Source: Paramecium sonneborni (Eukaryota > Ciliophora > Oligohymenophorea > Peniculida > Parameciidae). From it: 64,000 nt of DNA. The DNA is taken from the NCBI GenBank assembly GCA_905182985.1, contig CAJJDN010000052.1, positions 1 to 64,000 on the forward strand, given 5' to 3'. Shown in pieces: positions 22,293 to 35,700 of this stretch (position 1 is the stretch's first letter; the number at the start of each line of letters is the position of its first letter). Under the pieces are notes generated by a model that saw only the letters and a list, made by a program, of their open reading frames with translations, searched no databases and was not told where the DNA came from. The position numbers and the translations under genes were made by a program.

Positions 22293-24799
22293 ATGTATAT
22301 AGTGTCTATGTAATAACTATATGAAAGTAAATTAGAAAACAAACTCCAGTTAATTTAATAAATGAAATATAGAGAAGTATTGAGATTTTCTGAAGACCTG
22401 GTAGTATTGGCTGAAATTATATTCTATAGTTGGGGTATCACAATTATTAAGAGATAGAGGAAACTTCCTCATTATTAGTAATATATTTTCTTAGTTTTAT
22501 TCTCGGAAGTACAATTTAAGGGATTTCCTCATTTCAACATAGATTTTCAAATTTTACAAAAATGATGCTGTTTCATGTAGGCTATATAATTAAGGGAATC
22601 TCTGTTTGGAGTTCTACATAAGAAAACATTTCTATTTCCTTAAATGTTCATCTAATAATTCAATTTCATTTTTCAAAAGAACAATGCATATAATAAAGAA
22701 GTATGTCTTACTATGCTTTTTTCTTAATTTGCATAAATACTTTTAATTATCTTACAGTCACAACAGATAGTTACTTTATTTTTTCACTTGATATCATTTT
22801 AGTTGTTTTAGATGCAAAACATCTATCCTTAATTTTTGAGTAAAATTGTGGAAGGCCCTAATATCATTTACCAAATAGTACACTTAATACTACAACTAAT
22901 TAGTAAAAACTCGGTTAAACATTCTAATTTGAATTGCCTTCAGTAAAAAGTCCAAAAGCACCTCCTAATTAATATGATAGATTTTCAACCAAGAAACTAA
23001 CATTTAACACTAAAATGGACATTTTTGAATGTAGTATAAGGTTGGAGGATTATTTTAAAAAAGAATTTGAAAATGATATCCAAAAAAGAGATGTTATTAT
23101 TCAAGAGGAATTTTTAAAATTATCATTATTATATAAATATAATGATATTACACATAAAATAAAAATATCAGACTTTTTATCAGATTATTATGAAGAATTG
23201 TCTAATATTTATTATTTTTCAATAGAAGATAATGATATATTTGATTTTAGAGATACAGTTTTATTAATTGAATAAGTTAAAAATAGTGAAAGTGAAACAC
23301 TTATTTAGTTTTTATTTTTAGATGTTCCTTAAAAATATTAAAGAAAATAAAGTAGAGTTAGAAAATAATTGTTTTTCGATATGTGTAAATAATTATCACA
23401 TGAACTTGGAACTAGTTTAAATTCATTAATGACATTTAGCAATTTAGCTGCTGAAGATGAAGGAATTTCAGAATAGATTAAAACTACTTATATATATCCT
23501 ATTTTAATTAATAGTATTTAATTTAATCTAATTATTAATAATGTCAGAGATTTTACTCATTTAGGATTAAAAATATTTTAATTAAAATTAGAAGAGATGT
23601 AAATTATTCAAACAGTTGAATTTATTAATACATTATTTGAAGAACCTCTTTAAAGTAAAGGAATAGAATTATCAGTTTAATATCATTTAAAAAATCGATA
23701 TCTAATAACAGATAAAGAAAGATTTGAATAAATTTATTTTTAATTATTATAAAATGCAGTAAAATTTACTTTATCAGGATAAATTAGAGTTAATATTTAT
23801 AATAATGCTGATCGATTTATTTTATCAATTGAAGATACTGGTATTGGTTTAAGTGAAGAAGAAGAACATAATTTAAATTATCTTTTGGATAAAGATGAAT
23901 TTATTAAGGTTTCTGAGAATTCAGTTGGTTCTGGTATGGGTTTAGTAATATCCAATATGATTGTTAAGTAATTAAATAGAGGAGTTCCTATAAAAGTAAA
24001 AAGATTACTAATAGGAACTTAATTTTATTTTGAATTACCAAATGATATTTAAGAAAATTATTTTTCTAATTAAAAAGCTTTATTAGAATTTTCTTCAGGG
24101 ACATAATCTATTAAATTACTATCATAAAATTCATACATTGAAGGACCATTAGGATAATAATCTCATGTTATATCTTAGAATTTATCTTCTTAAAAGATAT
24201 TATTCAAAAAGAGAAGAAAAGAAACAAAATCATTTTCTGTAGTACATCATTTTGAAGATGAAATTGAAAGTGATGTTATGAGTGAGTCTCACAAAAATAA
24301 GATTCATTTTTTACCATTTTTTTAAGCAAGATAAAAGAAAGATATGTTAGAGTATTGTTTATAAAGTGAATGTTGTTCGAGAGCTTTAATTGTTGATGAT
24401 GAATATTATAATATAAGATGTTTAAGATTAATTATGCAAAAATATGGAGTAAAATGTGATCATGCATTTAATGGTCAAGATAGTCTTGCTTAAATTAATT
24501 TAAAAAAATAAAATCCATGTCAATATTGCAATAACCAACATTATCTATTAATATTTTTAGATATTACTATGCCTATTATGGATGGATTTCAGACTATCAA
24601 ATTAATAAAAACTTAAATGTAATCAGAAGAAATAAAAAAGGTTTATTGTATTGCTACAACAGGATTGTGTGACCTTTAAACTAAATAAAAATGTTATGAA
24701 AATGGAATGGATTATTTTATGACCAAACCTTTAAACTAAAGTTTGCTTAAAGAAATTCTTTTAACTTTTTTTCCAACATTGGAAATTAAAGTAAGTTGA
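22293..24799 (+). CDS. Membrane-bound hybrid histidine kinase with receiver domain
   Basis: About 825 residues with one intron near 22434-22456. The N-terminal third has several hydrophobic segments (SSLLVIYFLSFILGSTIQG, YFIFSLDIILVVL). The kinase core shows the H-box QLSHELGTSLNSL, the N-box QLLQNAVKFT, the G1 box IEDTGIGLSE and the G2 box GSGMGLVISNMIV. The C-terminal receiver has ALIVDDEYYNIR (acidic pair), LLIFLDITMPIMDGF (phospho-acceptor Asp in DITMP), a CIATTG strand and FMTKPLN (conserved Lys). All key residues are present, so it should autophosphorylate on His and pass the phosphate to its own Asp. Two-component kinases are absent from animals but known in ciliates. Signal and output are unknown. 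Confidence 0.92.
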
Positions 24800-25097
24800 A
24801 ATAAAAATATGTCAATTTGAAAGTATATTTTATCATACTTATAATATTTATATTGTTTCTAATCTTGTTTATTAAAATTCTTTGTTTCTGAATTTTATAA
24901 TAAATATTCTTAATTTACTGTTATTGATTTACATTTAATTTCAATCTTCAAAATAAAGAAAAGCTAAGATTAAGTTGAGAAATTATATTAATTTTCTAAA
25001 TTGATTATCAAATTTTTGTTTGATATTATTATTTATGCATTCTATTATAATTTTTGAATGTTTGAACTAATTTTATTTTTAATAAAGTTTATTGCTT

Positions 25098-25706
25098 ATG
25101 AATTGGTTAGAGAATGTGATTGATATAAAGATTTTGATTGCTTTTGGAGTTGGTGTTCTTTCAGCTTCTCTATGTCTAATTCCGATGCTGAGGGAACACA
25201 ATCAAGAAAATGCTTAACAATCAAAAATGAAATTATCGACTAAATCAATTCCATCTACATAAGATCTCAAATAAGTTTATATCAAAGGAAATGAAAAACA
25301 ATAATGCCAGAAAAATGAAATTAAAAATGAGAGAAAAAAGAATAATCAGAATTCCATTAAGTTAGATAAAAATTAATAAGATTTTTTTTTAAACTAAGAT
25401 AAAGGAATCAGAAAAAAAATAAAATAACAGAATAGTGATGAGGAATCATCTTCTCAAATTAATTCATCATCTTAAAGTTTTATTGATAATGATGGGTTTT
25501 AAAACTATATTAAATCAAATAACAGTAAAATATTTAAATATAAAATAGTAAAAAATTAGAATGAAAATGATTAACTACCTTCTTCTTCAAGATTATAAGA
25601 GGGTGAATAAATTTAAGTAGATTCAGAAGAGTATTAAGAAGAATTGAAATAAGATTCTCTTATTCCACAAGAATCATTGAAAGAATAAGATGAATTTAAC
25701 AATTGA
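25098..25706 (+). CDS. Single-pass membrane protein with disordered polar tail
   Basis: About 202 residues in one exon. Residues ~11-32 form one hydrophobic segment (ILIAFGVGVLSASLCLIPML). The remaining ~170 residues are Lys, Gln, Asn and Ser-rich and likely disordered (SDEESSSQINSSSQSF). No known domain. The start is the first ATG of the frame, and TGA lies at 25704. Role unknown; topology suggests a short outside end and a long cytoplasmic tail. Confidence 0.6.
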
Positions 25707-25787
25707 TAATGATTGATTCAATTATGCAATTTTTCGATTCCAATATTTATACATCTCTTTAAATTCATATTTTAATTAATATAAAAT

Positions 25788-26335
25788 ATGTAAAATTAAA
25801 TTCAATAGTTTTTAAATAAGTAATTGATGATAATTGAATGAAGCTATTTTCCTAACTTAGATAAAAGTCATTAATTAGATTTAGAATTTATGAATGATGA
25901 AGAACTTTTTGAATGGTTGCATTAGAGATTACTACTTTTAATAACCACTAAGGATGTATAAATTGGAGCTAAGGCTGTATAACATTGGTGTCAAAAAGGA
26001 TTCGGTAAGAATTCAATTTGTAATACAAGGTTTATAGATTCAGGAATCCCGATGGTGAATTAAATCTTAATAGTGTTAGCAAGAATATAATTAAGAATTA
26101 ATCCAAAGATGGTAGATGAAATTATTAGATTAATTTATGACGAAGAAGATAAGCAGAAATTATTAGAACAACTTTCATAAATTGATTAAAAATAAGTAAG
26201 CGTACAGGTATAATGTAAATCTAAATATTAATATAGTCACCAAAAATTTTAAAAGCAAAATTTGGAAAAAAAGATTAAGGATTATTTGAAAATATACTAA
26301 CAGCTCTAAGATTTTGGGATAAAAAATAAAAATGA
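25788..26335 (+). CDS. Small helical protein, function unknown
   Basis: About 163 residues in three exons (introns 25820-25843 and 26208-26236). Splicing joins MQNQIQQFLNN to YFPNLDKSHQLDLEFMNDEE; without the first intron the frame is closed by TGA. The body is mostly helical (EELFEWLHQRLLLLITTKD, VNQILIVLARIQLRINPKM) and ends in a basic tail. It meets the phosphate-exporter gene tail to tail, with only 12 bp between stop codons. No family recognised. Confidence 0.65.
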
Positions 26336-26347
26336 AATAAAAGACAT

Positions 26348-28365
26348 TCAAATTTAATTTTGTTCTATATTTTATTCTAATTTTTTAATCATTAAATTCA
26401 AGGAACAGGCTTTTTTTCTAAAAGATCCTTTTAAAATATTTTGATTTTGTAGCCTTAAAAAAAACTCTTTTAGTTCATTCTAATATTAATTATGATAATC
26501 TATATTTACCATAAATCTATCATCACCTTCAATAACGACATCAGCAACAGCCTTGAATTCTCCAATATTAATTACATGTTCCTTTTCTATCGTTATCAAA
26601 TTCCATAAAAATACTATAAATTAAAATAAATAAATTCTTACAACGAATGGATTCAACAATAGAATATATGAGTAGTATATTTTTATTTTGAATGATATTA
26701 CAAAGTTAAATAAATAAAAATATTCTACCAATAACATTAAAGAACATAGAGAAATAATAAAAATTTTTATGATATCCTAATATTTAACGTAAAAGACCTA
26801 GCTTTAAATTTTATATTTACAATTTTATGATTATTGATTAAGTAATCCCCAATCATATTTAACATCAATAAAAGATACACATAAACCACATATAATTATT
26901 AAACAATATAACAATTAATTTGGTAAATACTTGATAAAGATATTGATTTAACTAATTATTATTAATGTTAACATAGTTGTAAATTTTATTAAATTTAAAT
27001 AAGAGTTCTTATCTTTTATGTAAACTTTAATTGAATAATAGAATCCATAAATAAATGGGATTGTAAGTACACTTTATGTATAATAGTTAAATTCTTGAAA
27101 TTAATTTTGATGTTTAAAATAGCAAATATAATAGTAAATTGTATAGCTAAACAATCTAAAGAACTGACTACAACTTATCTAGAGAATTATTAATAAATTG
27201 ATACCATTTATTCAATATTCCAAAGGATTTCTTTGCTCAAATAGAGACCACTCAATGTTTTTATTTATAAAATCCAAAAATATTTTCTAGCTTCATAACC
27301 AAAGACTTTTAATGGATTTATCATGAAAAGCACTAAAAAAATCCAGAAGATAAATAAAGCATATACTGGATCAAATTCAATAAAGCTAAACATTTGATAA
27401 TAAATTAATTTATTGGTCAACGCATAAAATTAAAATTCAGAAATTAAACCATAATTAACTATTGATAAGAATATAATTGTTATGATTGCAGCTAAATAAT
27501 ATAACTTAGAGATAGAATCTCTTATATAATCTATCTTAAAAATTACCCAATAGTTAATATACTTTTTTTTTAAGATTTATAATAAAGTAGAAAAAAACCA
27601 TAAATAAAATAATGGAATTGCCATTGTTATAAATAGAAGATATGTTGTATAATCTTCTGAAATATTTAAAAAATTGAGGTCTATTCTTTAATAAATAAAA
27701 GATAACATTAGATAAATGATAATTCCTCCTAAAAATCCAATATATTAAAGTTTATGTTAAATTGCATATTATTGTTTTAACTTTTCTAATTCTTGACCAT
27801 TCCATCCATTTCTAATATAATTTGCTTTGATATTTTTGATAATTTTATTCAAAGAAGTATCATTTACAAATTCTAAATTCTTAAAAAAATTATCCATATG
27901 ATTTTCTGAATTATCAATAAAGCTTGTATAACGATGATATGATTGTAAAATTCGATGAGTTGCTTCAATGTTTGAATTTTTGAATTATTTAAGTAGTTAT
28001 CCTTTTTTGTAGAGTGTTTCAAAAGCTTTAATTCTTTCAAAATCATCTTCAAAATCTATCATTTTCTCATATTAATGTTTTAATATTTTAACTTGTATAA
28101 GAAAAAAATTATTGCATTTTTAAGTTTCATCTTAGAATAGTTGAATAAATTCTTCTTCTAAAATTTACAATTTAGTTTAAATTTCTTATGGTATATTTGC
28201 ATCTAAATTTTAATCTTTGATAAGTTTAATGGTAAGATTGAGAATGGGGAGAGAATTAGTGACTCTTTTAAAAGGGTCAAGGACTTCTTTTAAGAGTTAA
28301 TAATTTAAGTATGCACTTTTCCATTCTGGAACTTATTAGGAAACAAATTGTTGTATAAAACTCAT
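26348..28365 (-). CDS. XPR1: SPX-EXS phosphate exporter (XPR1/SYG1 family)
   Basis: About 660 residues, one intron at 27179-27204. The N-terminal SPX domain begins MSFIQQFVSQQVPEWKSAYL, the characteristic VPEW start, followed by helical segments and a Lys-containing stretch (KNIKANYIRNGWNG), where SPX domains bind inositol pyrophosphates. Several membrane helices follow (GFLGGIIIYLMLSFIYQ). The EXS part has VSFIDVKYDWGLL and, near the end, LITIEKEHVINIGEFKAVAD, matching the WD-and-EH signature of EXS domains. XPR1 proteins export inorganic phosphate and are gated through the SPX domain. The predicted C-terminus is cytoplasmic and charged. Confidence 0.87.
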
Positions 28366-28688
28366 TTATTTAGTTATTTAATACTTAATAATAAATTTTC
28401 ATATTGTTTTCATTTGTCAATTCTTTAATTATAGTGAGTTGATTAGAATTTATATCAAATTTTAAAGTTTAAATAAGTTCTATTAAGATTCTATATAACA
28501 CTATTAAAATACTTCCAAATAAATTTTAAGATTATTAGAGTACATTTAATTTATTATTCTTCATATAATTCTGAGTTCTTTAAGTACTCTTATAAAAAAA
28601 AATTAAAAATATTTTCTAATTCTTTGTCTATCTATAATGATGATTGATAAAATAAATAATAAATAAATAAATATATAATTTGTTAATT
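28366..28688. other. Spacer with a possible minus-strand fragment
   Basis: Between HAT1 and the phosphate exporter. On the minus strand, 28455-28645 is open in the ciliate code and looks protein-like (KELENIFNFFLQEYLKNSEL, LILKFIWKYFNSVIQNLN) but has no ATG. It may be a relic or part of an unrecognised small gene. Confidence 0.3.
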
Positions 28689-30022
28689 TCAAATTATTTT
28701 ATCTTTTCTTAATTTGGTAGCAATAAGTTCAAATAAACAAAATTCATCACCTAAGCTTTCTTCAGCAATAATATTTCTATCTTCTCTTTCTTTAAGTTCT
28801 AAAAGATGTAATTATTTTGGATCCATGGAAGTACCATCTTCAAATCTAACTAAAATGTTCTTCTTTCTAATATAAGGTTTTTAATGTTCTCTTAATAAAA
28901 ATTTAGCAAAATCTGTCATCAATTTTGAAGATTTTCTAAAATACTAATAATAATAAGAATATACTTATTAATAAATGCATATAGATATATAGAATAGGCT
29001 CTTTTGATTTAATAAGCGTGTAATTTTGTCTTTTTCATAATTTCAAATAATTTATCTTTAGGAATATCTACAATATCTTAAACTGAATTAATAATCTATA
29101 ATAATAATAATAATATTTAACCTAATTAGGAATAATATCTTTAAAATGTTCATATAAAATTTTGGAATCAGTAATGTCTCTCATAACTTAAAAATCTTCA
29201 GATGGATCTTCAAGTGTAATTTATAAACATTTTTCATCTTCTAATCCTAATTTATAGACTGTTCTTAACATTCTACTTCCATGTCCTTTTCTTTAATATT
29301 AAGGTAGGAATAACATTTGACTTAAACGATGTCTTTATTAATTCCAACTAATATTAAATTTATAGACAGTAGTCAATCCTACAAATTATCGTTTATGATA
29401 TAATATTAAATAAACCCATTCATTTTCATCTCCTGGATATTAAACTCCATCAATTAAAACCAAAAGGAATGCTTATAAAAATGGTTTGAATTAAACAAAC
29501 CCATTAGTGGTTGCCATTTAACATTTATATATTTTGAAATCTCCATATTCTTCTATTAGTTCTCCTAAAGGTTGTTGGTTTTGTTCTTCTTCAAGTACTT
29601 TGATGAATTATTCTTCATTTGAAAGGAAACCAGCTTCATATACTTTATTAAAACTCTCAATTAAGTCATCAGCATCTTCAGTTTACTCACTATAAGATAT
29701 CTATAATAAATATATTGAAGTGATTTACTTGAATATAAGGTTTCAATCCAAGTGCTGTTACATGAATAGTAATTTTAAGATCTTTGTAACCATAAATTTC
29801 ATTAGTTGATCTAAATACTTAATGTACATAACTAGGTTAGAACTTCAAACCTTAACCTGCTTAATATTATTCTACAGTTTCCACTAAAATATATGTAATT
29901 GCTAAAGATCCATTAGTAATAAATGGATCATCTTCTCTTTACACTTCTGGAGGTTTTTCAAGATATTTAAGAGCATTTAATCTTAAGTATTTTCCTTATT
30001 CTTCATCAAAAAGGTTTGCCAT
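28689..30022 (-). CDS. HAT1: Histone acetyltransferase type B, HAT1
   Basis: About 415 residues in four exons (introns 29701-29728, 29096-29121, 28936-28964). The N-terminal part has the HAT1-type region KDLKITIHVTALGLKPYI. The GNAT core reads NEWVYLILYHKRQFVGLTTV, then RLSQMLFLPQYQRKGHGSRM (motif A; Q-R-K-G-H-G binds acetyl-CoA), then LQITLEDPSEDFQVMRD, the highly typical EDPSEDF strand of HAT1. HAT1 acetylates newly made histone H4 on Lys5 and Lys12, usually with an RbAp46/48-type WD40 partner. The length is close to that of yeast and human HAT1. Removing the 29-nt third intron joins AFINK to KSSKLMTDFAKFLL. It is divergent from the DENN gene, 259 bp away. Confidence 0.93.
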
Positions 30023-30281
30023 ATGATATATTAATATTATTCATTTTTGGCGCCAATCAAGATAATAAATAAACAAATATTGGATAATTCATTATTTGAT
30101 TTAATAATTCTAATCAAAGAAATAATCTTAATTCTAAAAATAATTAATTAATTTTAGTATGAATGAAAAAGAGAGTTATTCATATTTATCAATGTAAACA
30201 ATATAATTTGAGTATATTTTTTGAATAAAATTAATTAGAACAGAATAAGTTAGATATTAATTATTATTATAAAAAAATTAA

Positions 30282-32646
30282 ATGGAGAAATTAGGCAATT
30301 TATTTGAATTCTTTGTGACTGCAGGAATTAAGACGAATGACTAAGGTACTCACAAGAAATCAACGTATTTGTAGATGTGATACTTTAATCATGCACTACT
30401 GCAAATAAGAAGGATCTTGCGATACTTACGATATTTCCTAATCCAGTAGAACGAAAGATGAATCATGTTTTAGCTGACATTGCTTTAGTAAACTATTAGA
30501 GAATTATTATTATTTAGTGGTGCTTTCCTTTAGGAGTAAAAACAATTAAAGAAGGCGACAGTAGATTTAATAAAATAGAAGAATATTTCAAAGAAGATGA
30601 TATATAGGCATCTACAAACGAGATTAACTATTTCGTTATCAATGATTTTAAATAGCACATCAAGTTTTATTGTACATCAGCTTGTTTCTATGAAAAAATG
30701 TTCTTAATTATGCCACCTAATGATAAATTAATGTAAGTTTTTGTACCCAAAGCTTTCTGTGTGATATCTAATTATCCTGCATTCATTCCACAAAGAAGTT
30801 TTTTGATGCAATTACTTAAAATCTAGAAACTACGTTTATCATAAAATAGAGAAAGAGATAAAATAATTACAATCAAAAGAGGATAATAAGAATATTAAAT
30901 TGAAGAAATCAAACTCTATGATTTCTATATACGAACTGCACTTACTTAATGTCCTATTATTTAAGATAAGTATTTATATATCAATAATTAGCAAGCGTAG
31001 AGTATAGGTTAAAGTTCAGTAGTTCTGAGATATGGATGAATTACTATGTCTCCAATTCACATTTAACAACACATTTTTCTATCTTCAAATTGTCAAATAA
31101 CCTTTTCGATGTTTTAATATTCAATCAACCAATCTTCAATTTGTACAAATTACTATTATACATGATGCTTGAATATTAAATCATTATTGTTTCTCGTAAA
31201 CCTGCTGGCATCACATTATTTTGTTAATCATTAGTAGAATTACTTGCTCCTTTATAATGGAGAGGCCTTTTCATTCCCTTTCTTAGACCTGGATCTTTTG
31301 ATTTTCATAAATCTTAATTACCATACATTATAGGTCTAGATAGAAATCTTTATGAAATTGTAATCATATATCATTTATCTAGTCTGAAAAACCTTTACCT
31401 AAAGAACTAAAAAGAGTTATTTATGATATAGATGATGGACGCATTCTATCTAGATCAGATGATCCAAAATGTCCTAAACAATATCAAAATTACTTTATTC
31501 GAAAAATGAACACTGTCTTTGCAGATCTTAAATTCTATGAAAATGTAAATATTCTCACTAATCTAGGAAATCTTTGAAGAAGGAATTATGAAATATAGAT
31601 AAGCATTTTATAATTTTAAGTTACTTATGTTAAATGATATCTATAAATACTTCAGTACTGATACATCAAATTAGAAATCAGAAAAAAAGATTGTAATGTT
31701 CGATTATAAGAAATTTTTAACTTCTTTTGAAAGTTAAGATTAACTATTTTTCTTACAATTTCTAAAAACTTTATCATTTCAATAATTTGTAAAAGATCTC
31801 TATAAAGTAATGGAGTATAGAGAAGAGTTTATAAAAAATAACATTTAAAATGTAGAATATTATTTTAGCACAGTTTTACAATTCTTTGATGATGTGAGAT
31901 TTCTGAGTATAAGATTTGGAGAATAAACTTTAGATGATAAATTAGTTATTCTAGAAAATTTACAGAACAATTATATCAAGGCAGTTCTTGAAAGGAAAAA
32001 TGAATCCAGTAATTATAAAGTAATAGAAATGAAGACTACAGATTTCATTCCTGAGTACTTGGATCATCTTAAGAATAGTAGTCTTAATTTGAGTATGGAA
32101 ATGTAAGCATTAGCTAAATTCATTTAAACAGTTCCTTAATAAGAAGAAGTGATTGTTGAATAATAACAAAAAGTGATTTAACAAGGGGGGCCAGATATGC
32201 ATTAATCAGAAGAGTAAGATAATATTTCATAAGAATCTTCTAAGATTTAATCAGATAAATCAGATTAACATAGTTAATTTCATCATTCATTACCTCCCTA
32301 AGAAAAAATTAATTGGGAATTGTAAACTATAGCAATAAGTAATTCATCAGAATACAGAAGATAATATTAAGTTAAACATCTAAATCTCATAAGCAAAAGA
32401 AACACATTTAGAAAGAAGAATCTCTTAGAAAATGAAGAAGAGGAAGAATAAATGTAATTAAATTAAAATACTAATACCAATAACTTCATTGTTACTAATA
32501 TTGCTGATAAAAATATGCTCAGTTTACCTGTTAAAGATAATTAATCTATGGCAGCTAGATCTTATTTTAATAAAAGTATGGTACCATTAATTGGAGATTA
32601 TGGGAATGCAGAAATTATGGTTCCTAATTAAGATAATATGATTTGA
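30282..32646 (+). CDS. DENN-domain protein (Rab GEF)
   Basis: About 755 residues in five exons (introns 30346-30374, 31002-31022, 31360-31382, 31545-31566). The uDENN part has LFEFFVTAGI, DLAILTIFPNPVE and IIIQWCFPLGVKTIKEGD, then VFVPKAFCVISNYPAFIPQ. The central DENN part has ELLAPLQWRGLFIPFLRPGS and QLPYIIGLDRNLYEI, matching the L-L-x-P-L-x-W and P-Y-I-I-G signatures. A dDENN-like helical part follows, then a long Gln/Ser/Asp-rich tail. DENN proteins exchange nucleotides on Rab GTPases; the exact substrate is unknown. Every intron removed either carries or avoids an in-frame TGA. Together with the VPS9 gene this gives two Rab-GEF genes in 13 kb. Confidence 0.88.
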
Positions 32647-32740
32647 ATTTAATTTAATTTATTTAACATTATAATGATTCAATTTATTTTCTCTAATATA
32701 CATCTTTACATAAATACATAAAACTAATTATCATAATTAA

Positions 32741-35700
32741 AAGAAGCATTCATATACATCTTAACCATTTAGTTCTTCTATTTACTCCATTCCTCCATCT
32801 TTTTCTATCTATTCCTATAATCCATATACTTACACACTAATTAAACCTTACATTGTTAAATTATAACATTCTTTAAGTTTTTATGGAAACACTTCATCTA
32901 AATATCCAATCACATCCTAGATTTCTGTAAAAGCATAGTTTTTATTAACTATTTTATCCCAAATATATTCTCCTTCCTCTTTAAGAGACTTAAATTTTAT
33001 TTCATTTTATAATCTATTTATTGTTTGAATCTTTTAATCTACTATCTCTTCATCTTATAGTTTATTTAAATAACTATTAGCTTCTTTTAAAAATTCATCA
33101 ATTTATTTATTTCCTTATTCAGGATTTACTCCTTACATATAAATCTACAAACCATCAGCACATCCTAATGCTTTTCTTTTAATCTGAATTTATTATCCCA
33201 TTGGAAAATAATTGTTTGAATATTATTATAGAAAATCACTATAAAAATATAATTTTGCTGTATTTTCTAAATTTTTTAATCCTGTTTAATAATAATTTAA
33301 TACAGATGATGTAAGATCAATGTTGGATTCTCTTTTAACTTTATATTTTAAATTCTATCCTTTTAAATTTAAAGTTCTAGTAATATAAATTTCTTAAGAA
33401 TCTTCAACTACATTATTATTTGGTAATATATTTCCTAAATTCAAAATTTAAATTTTGCTTGTTAATAATTAACCTGAGAATATTTAAAATCTTTGATAAT
33501 CAATTTCACTTAATTCATCTATTATTTCTTAAGAAGAACTAACAGGACGAAGCATAATCTTAGGTAAATAGTAATGTTTAGTTAATAAGGATAACTTTTA
33601 ATCATGAAATCTTTTAATATCCTAACTTAACAAATCCTTAACATAATTAAATAATTATTCATCATCAGTATTCATTAAATCAAAAACTTTATCCTAAAAT
33701 TCTTATTATTTTTCAGAATAACTCAACATTTATATATTTAGTCCATTTATAGTTTCTTTAAAATTTAATTCATAACCAAAAAGAATTTCTTATTAAAATT
33801 ACTTTTTTGATAACTCTGTATAAAACTTTTATAAAAGCTTCAACATTGTTTTCCCTTCTACTAAAGTGGATTCTGGTTTTTCTATAAATAAACCTGTAAA
33901 CACCATAGCATCTAATCTACTTGGTTTCCACCATACATTACTTGAAATTTAAAATGGAACTAAAGATATTTAAGCAGCTTTTTCTTATTCTACACAATTA
34001 TTTCCAAAATTAGGCATAGGAAATTCACATTTAAATTCAATAGTTTCAAAACTAATCTCTTTTGAGACATCATATTTACTTTCTCTTACTGTATTACTCA
34101 AATTATCAATTTAAGTTTTATCCTATTCTTAAGTATTATACTAATCAGGGTTTTGACAAACTGATACTAAAGCCAAATTTTCAGGTAAAAATGTACTTAA
34201 TTAGGGCAATTCAAATTAATATTAATTCGTTTAATCAAACTATGTTGTTAAAGCTTTTAAATCATATTGAAATTATTAATAAATTTTATTTAATACACCA
34301 TCCACAAAAAATATTTAATCCTCATTTGTTGATTTATAATTTGGATCAAATTAAAAATTATCACTTCCTATCAAAATGATAAAATTATTTTCTAAATTTG
34401 TTAAATATTAATCAAATTCATTTTTATCAAAAACTCTTAAGCTCTCCTTACCTTTTAATCCATAGATTGGATCGATGAATAAATTTTAACTAATTTTTTT
34501 TAAATCTTCTTGATATTTAGTATTAAATAGTAATTCTTCTGTAACTAACATTTAAGAATACAACTATGTTAATTAAATTTCATCAGCTTACTGAAGAAAG
34601 TTTAGAAATTAAATAAATTTGTTAATAGTTGTTAAAGCATTATTAATATCGACATCTAATTTAATTAATAATTGATTTTCTTATATTGAACCTATAAAAG
34701 GCTTTGGTAATAAATATAATAAAAATCTTTAACAACTTAATTCATCACTTATTGATAATATTTATAAAAGGTCTGTTTCACTCTTGAATTTAAGAATTTA
34801 TCTACCTTAAGGAAAGTTATTTTCATAAGTTGGATCATGATATTTATGTAAGTTCTATAATTTCATTAATTCTGATTATAAAAGTCTTGTTTAAATAATT
34901 TCAAAATCCTATTGACTTTAGAATACAAAACTAATAGTATCTGAAGAAATATGTTAAATAAAAAATTAGTAAATTTGATCTGAATCAGCGGATAAAATAG
35001 ATTATTCTTTTAAATTTGATTATGAATTTAAAAACTTAGAAACATATTGAAAATGAGGAGATTTAGATTCATTTATGATTTTTTCATACTATTCTTTAGC
35101 ATTTTTCACAATATCAATAAATATTGGTTGTGTGAATATCATATATAGCTCTTACAATTTAGCATTTAATTCTTCCAATAAATTTAATTAGATTATAAAA
35201 TTTGTGTAATATTCATTAACTTCTATCTGGAAATTAGTTTATAAACATTTAAACATTAATTCAGTTAATCCAGATTATTCTTATGGGTCATTAATTCTAC
35301 CAAGATTCAATGATGCAACTAAAGTAATACTTTCAGTTGTAGATTGAATGTATAAAACTTTTAAACCATTTTACAATTCTTTATATGTGTAAATATTCTT
35401 TGAAAATACAGGTCTAATAATTTATATTTCATCTTCTTATGAGATGATTAATTCATCTAAATCATCTACAATATTTTATTACTATTAATAGTTTTGTTCT
35501 ATTTATGTTTATTCATTATTTAAAGAATTATTTTTATTATCAATTAAGCTATCATCATCATCTACCCAGACTGTACGTATATCAGTATATTATTCAATTT
35601 TTGAAATATAATTATCTAATACTTAATCTAGAGTTTTTTCATCTTCCTTAGTAATTTGATTTTCAACCATTTATTATTCTTAATTTTAAAGACCTTCATT

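Noticed and set aside
34062..34379. Plus-strand frame of 105 codons
   Set aside because: It is antisense to the well-supported M16-like gene; its composition is what the complement of that gene gives.
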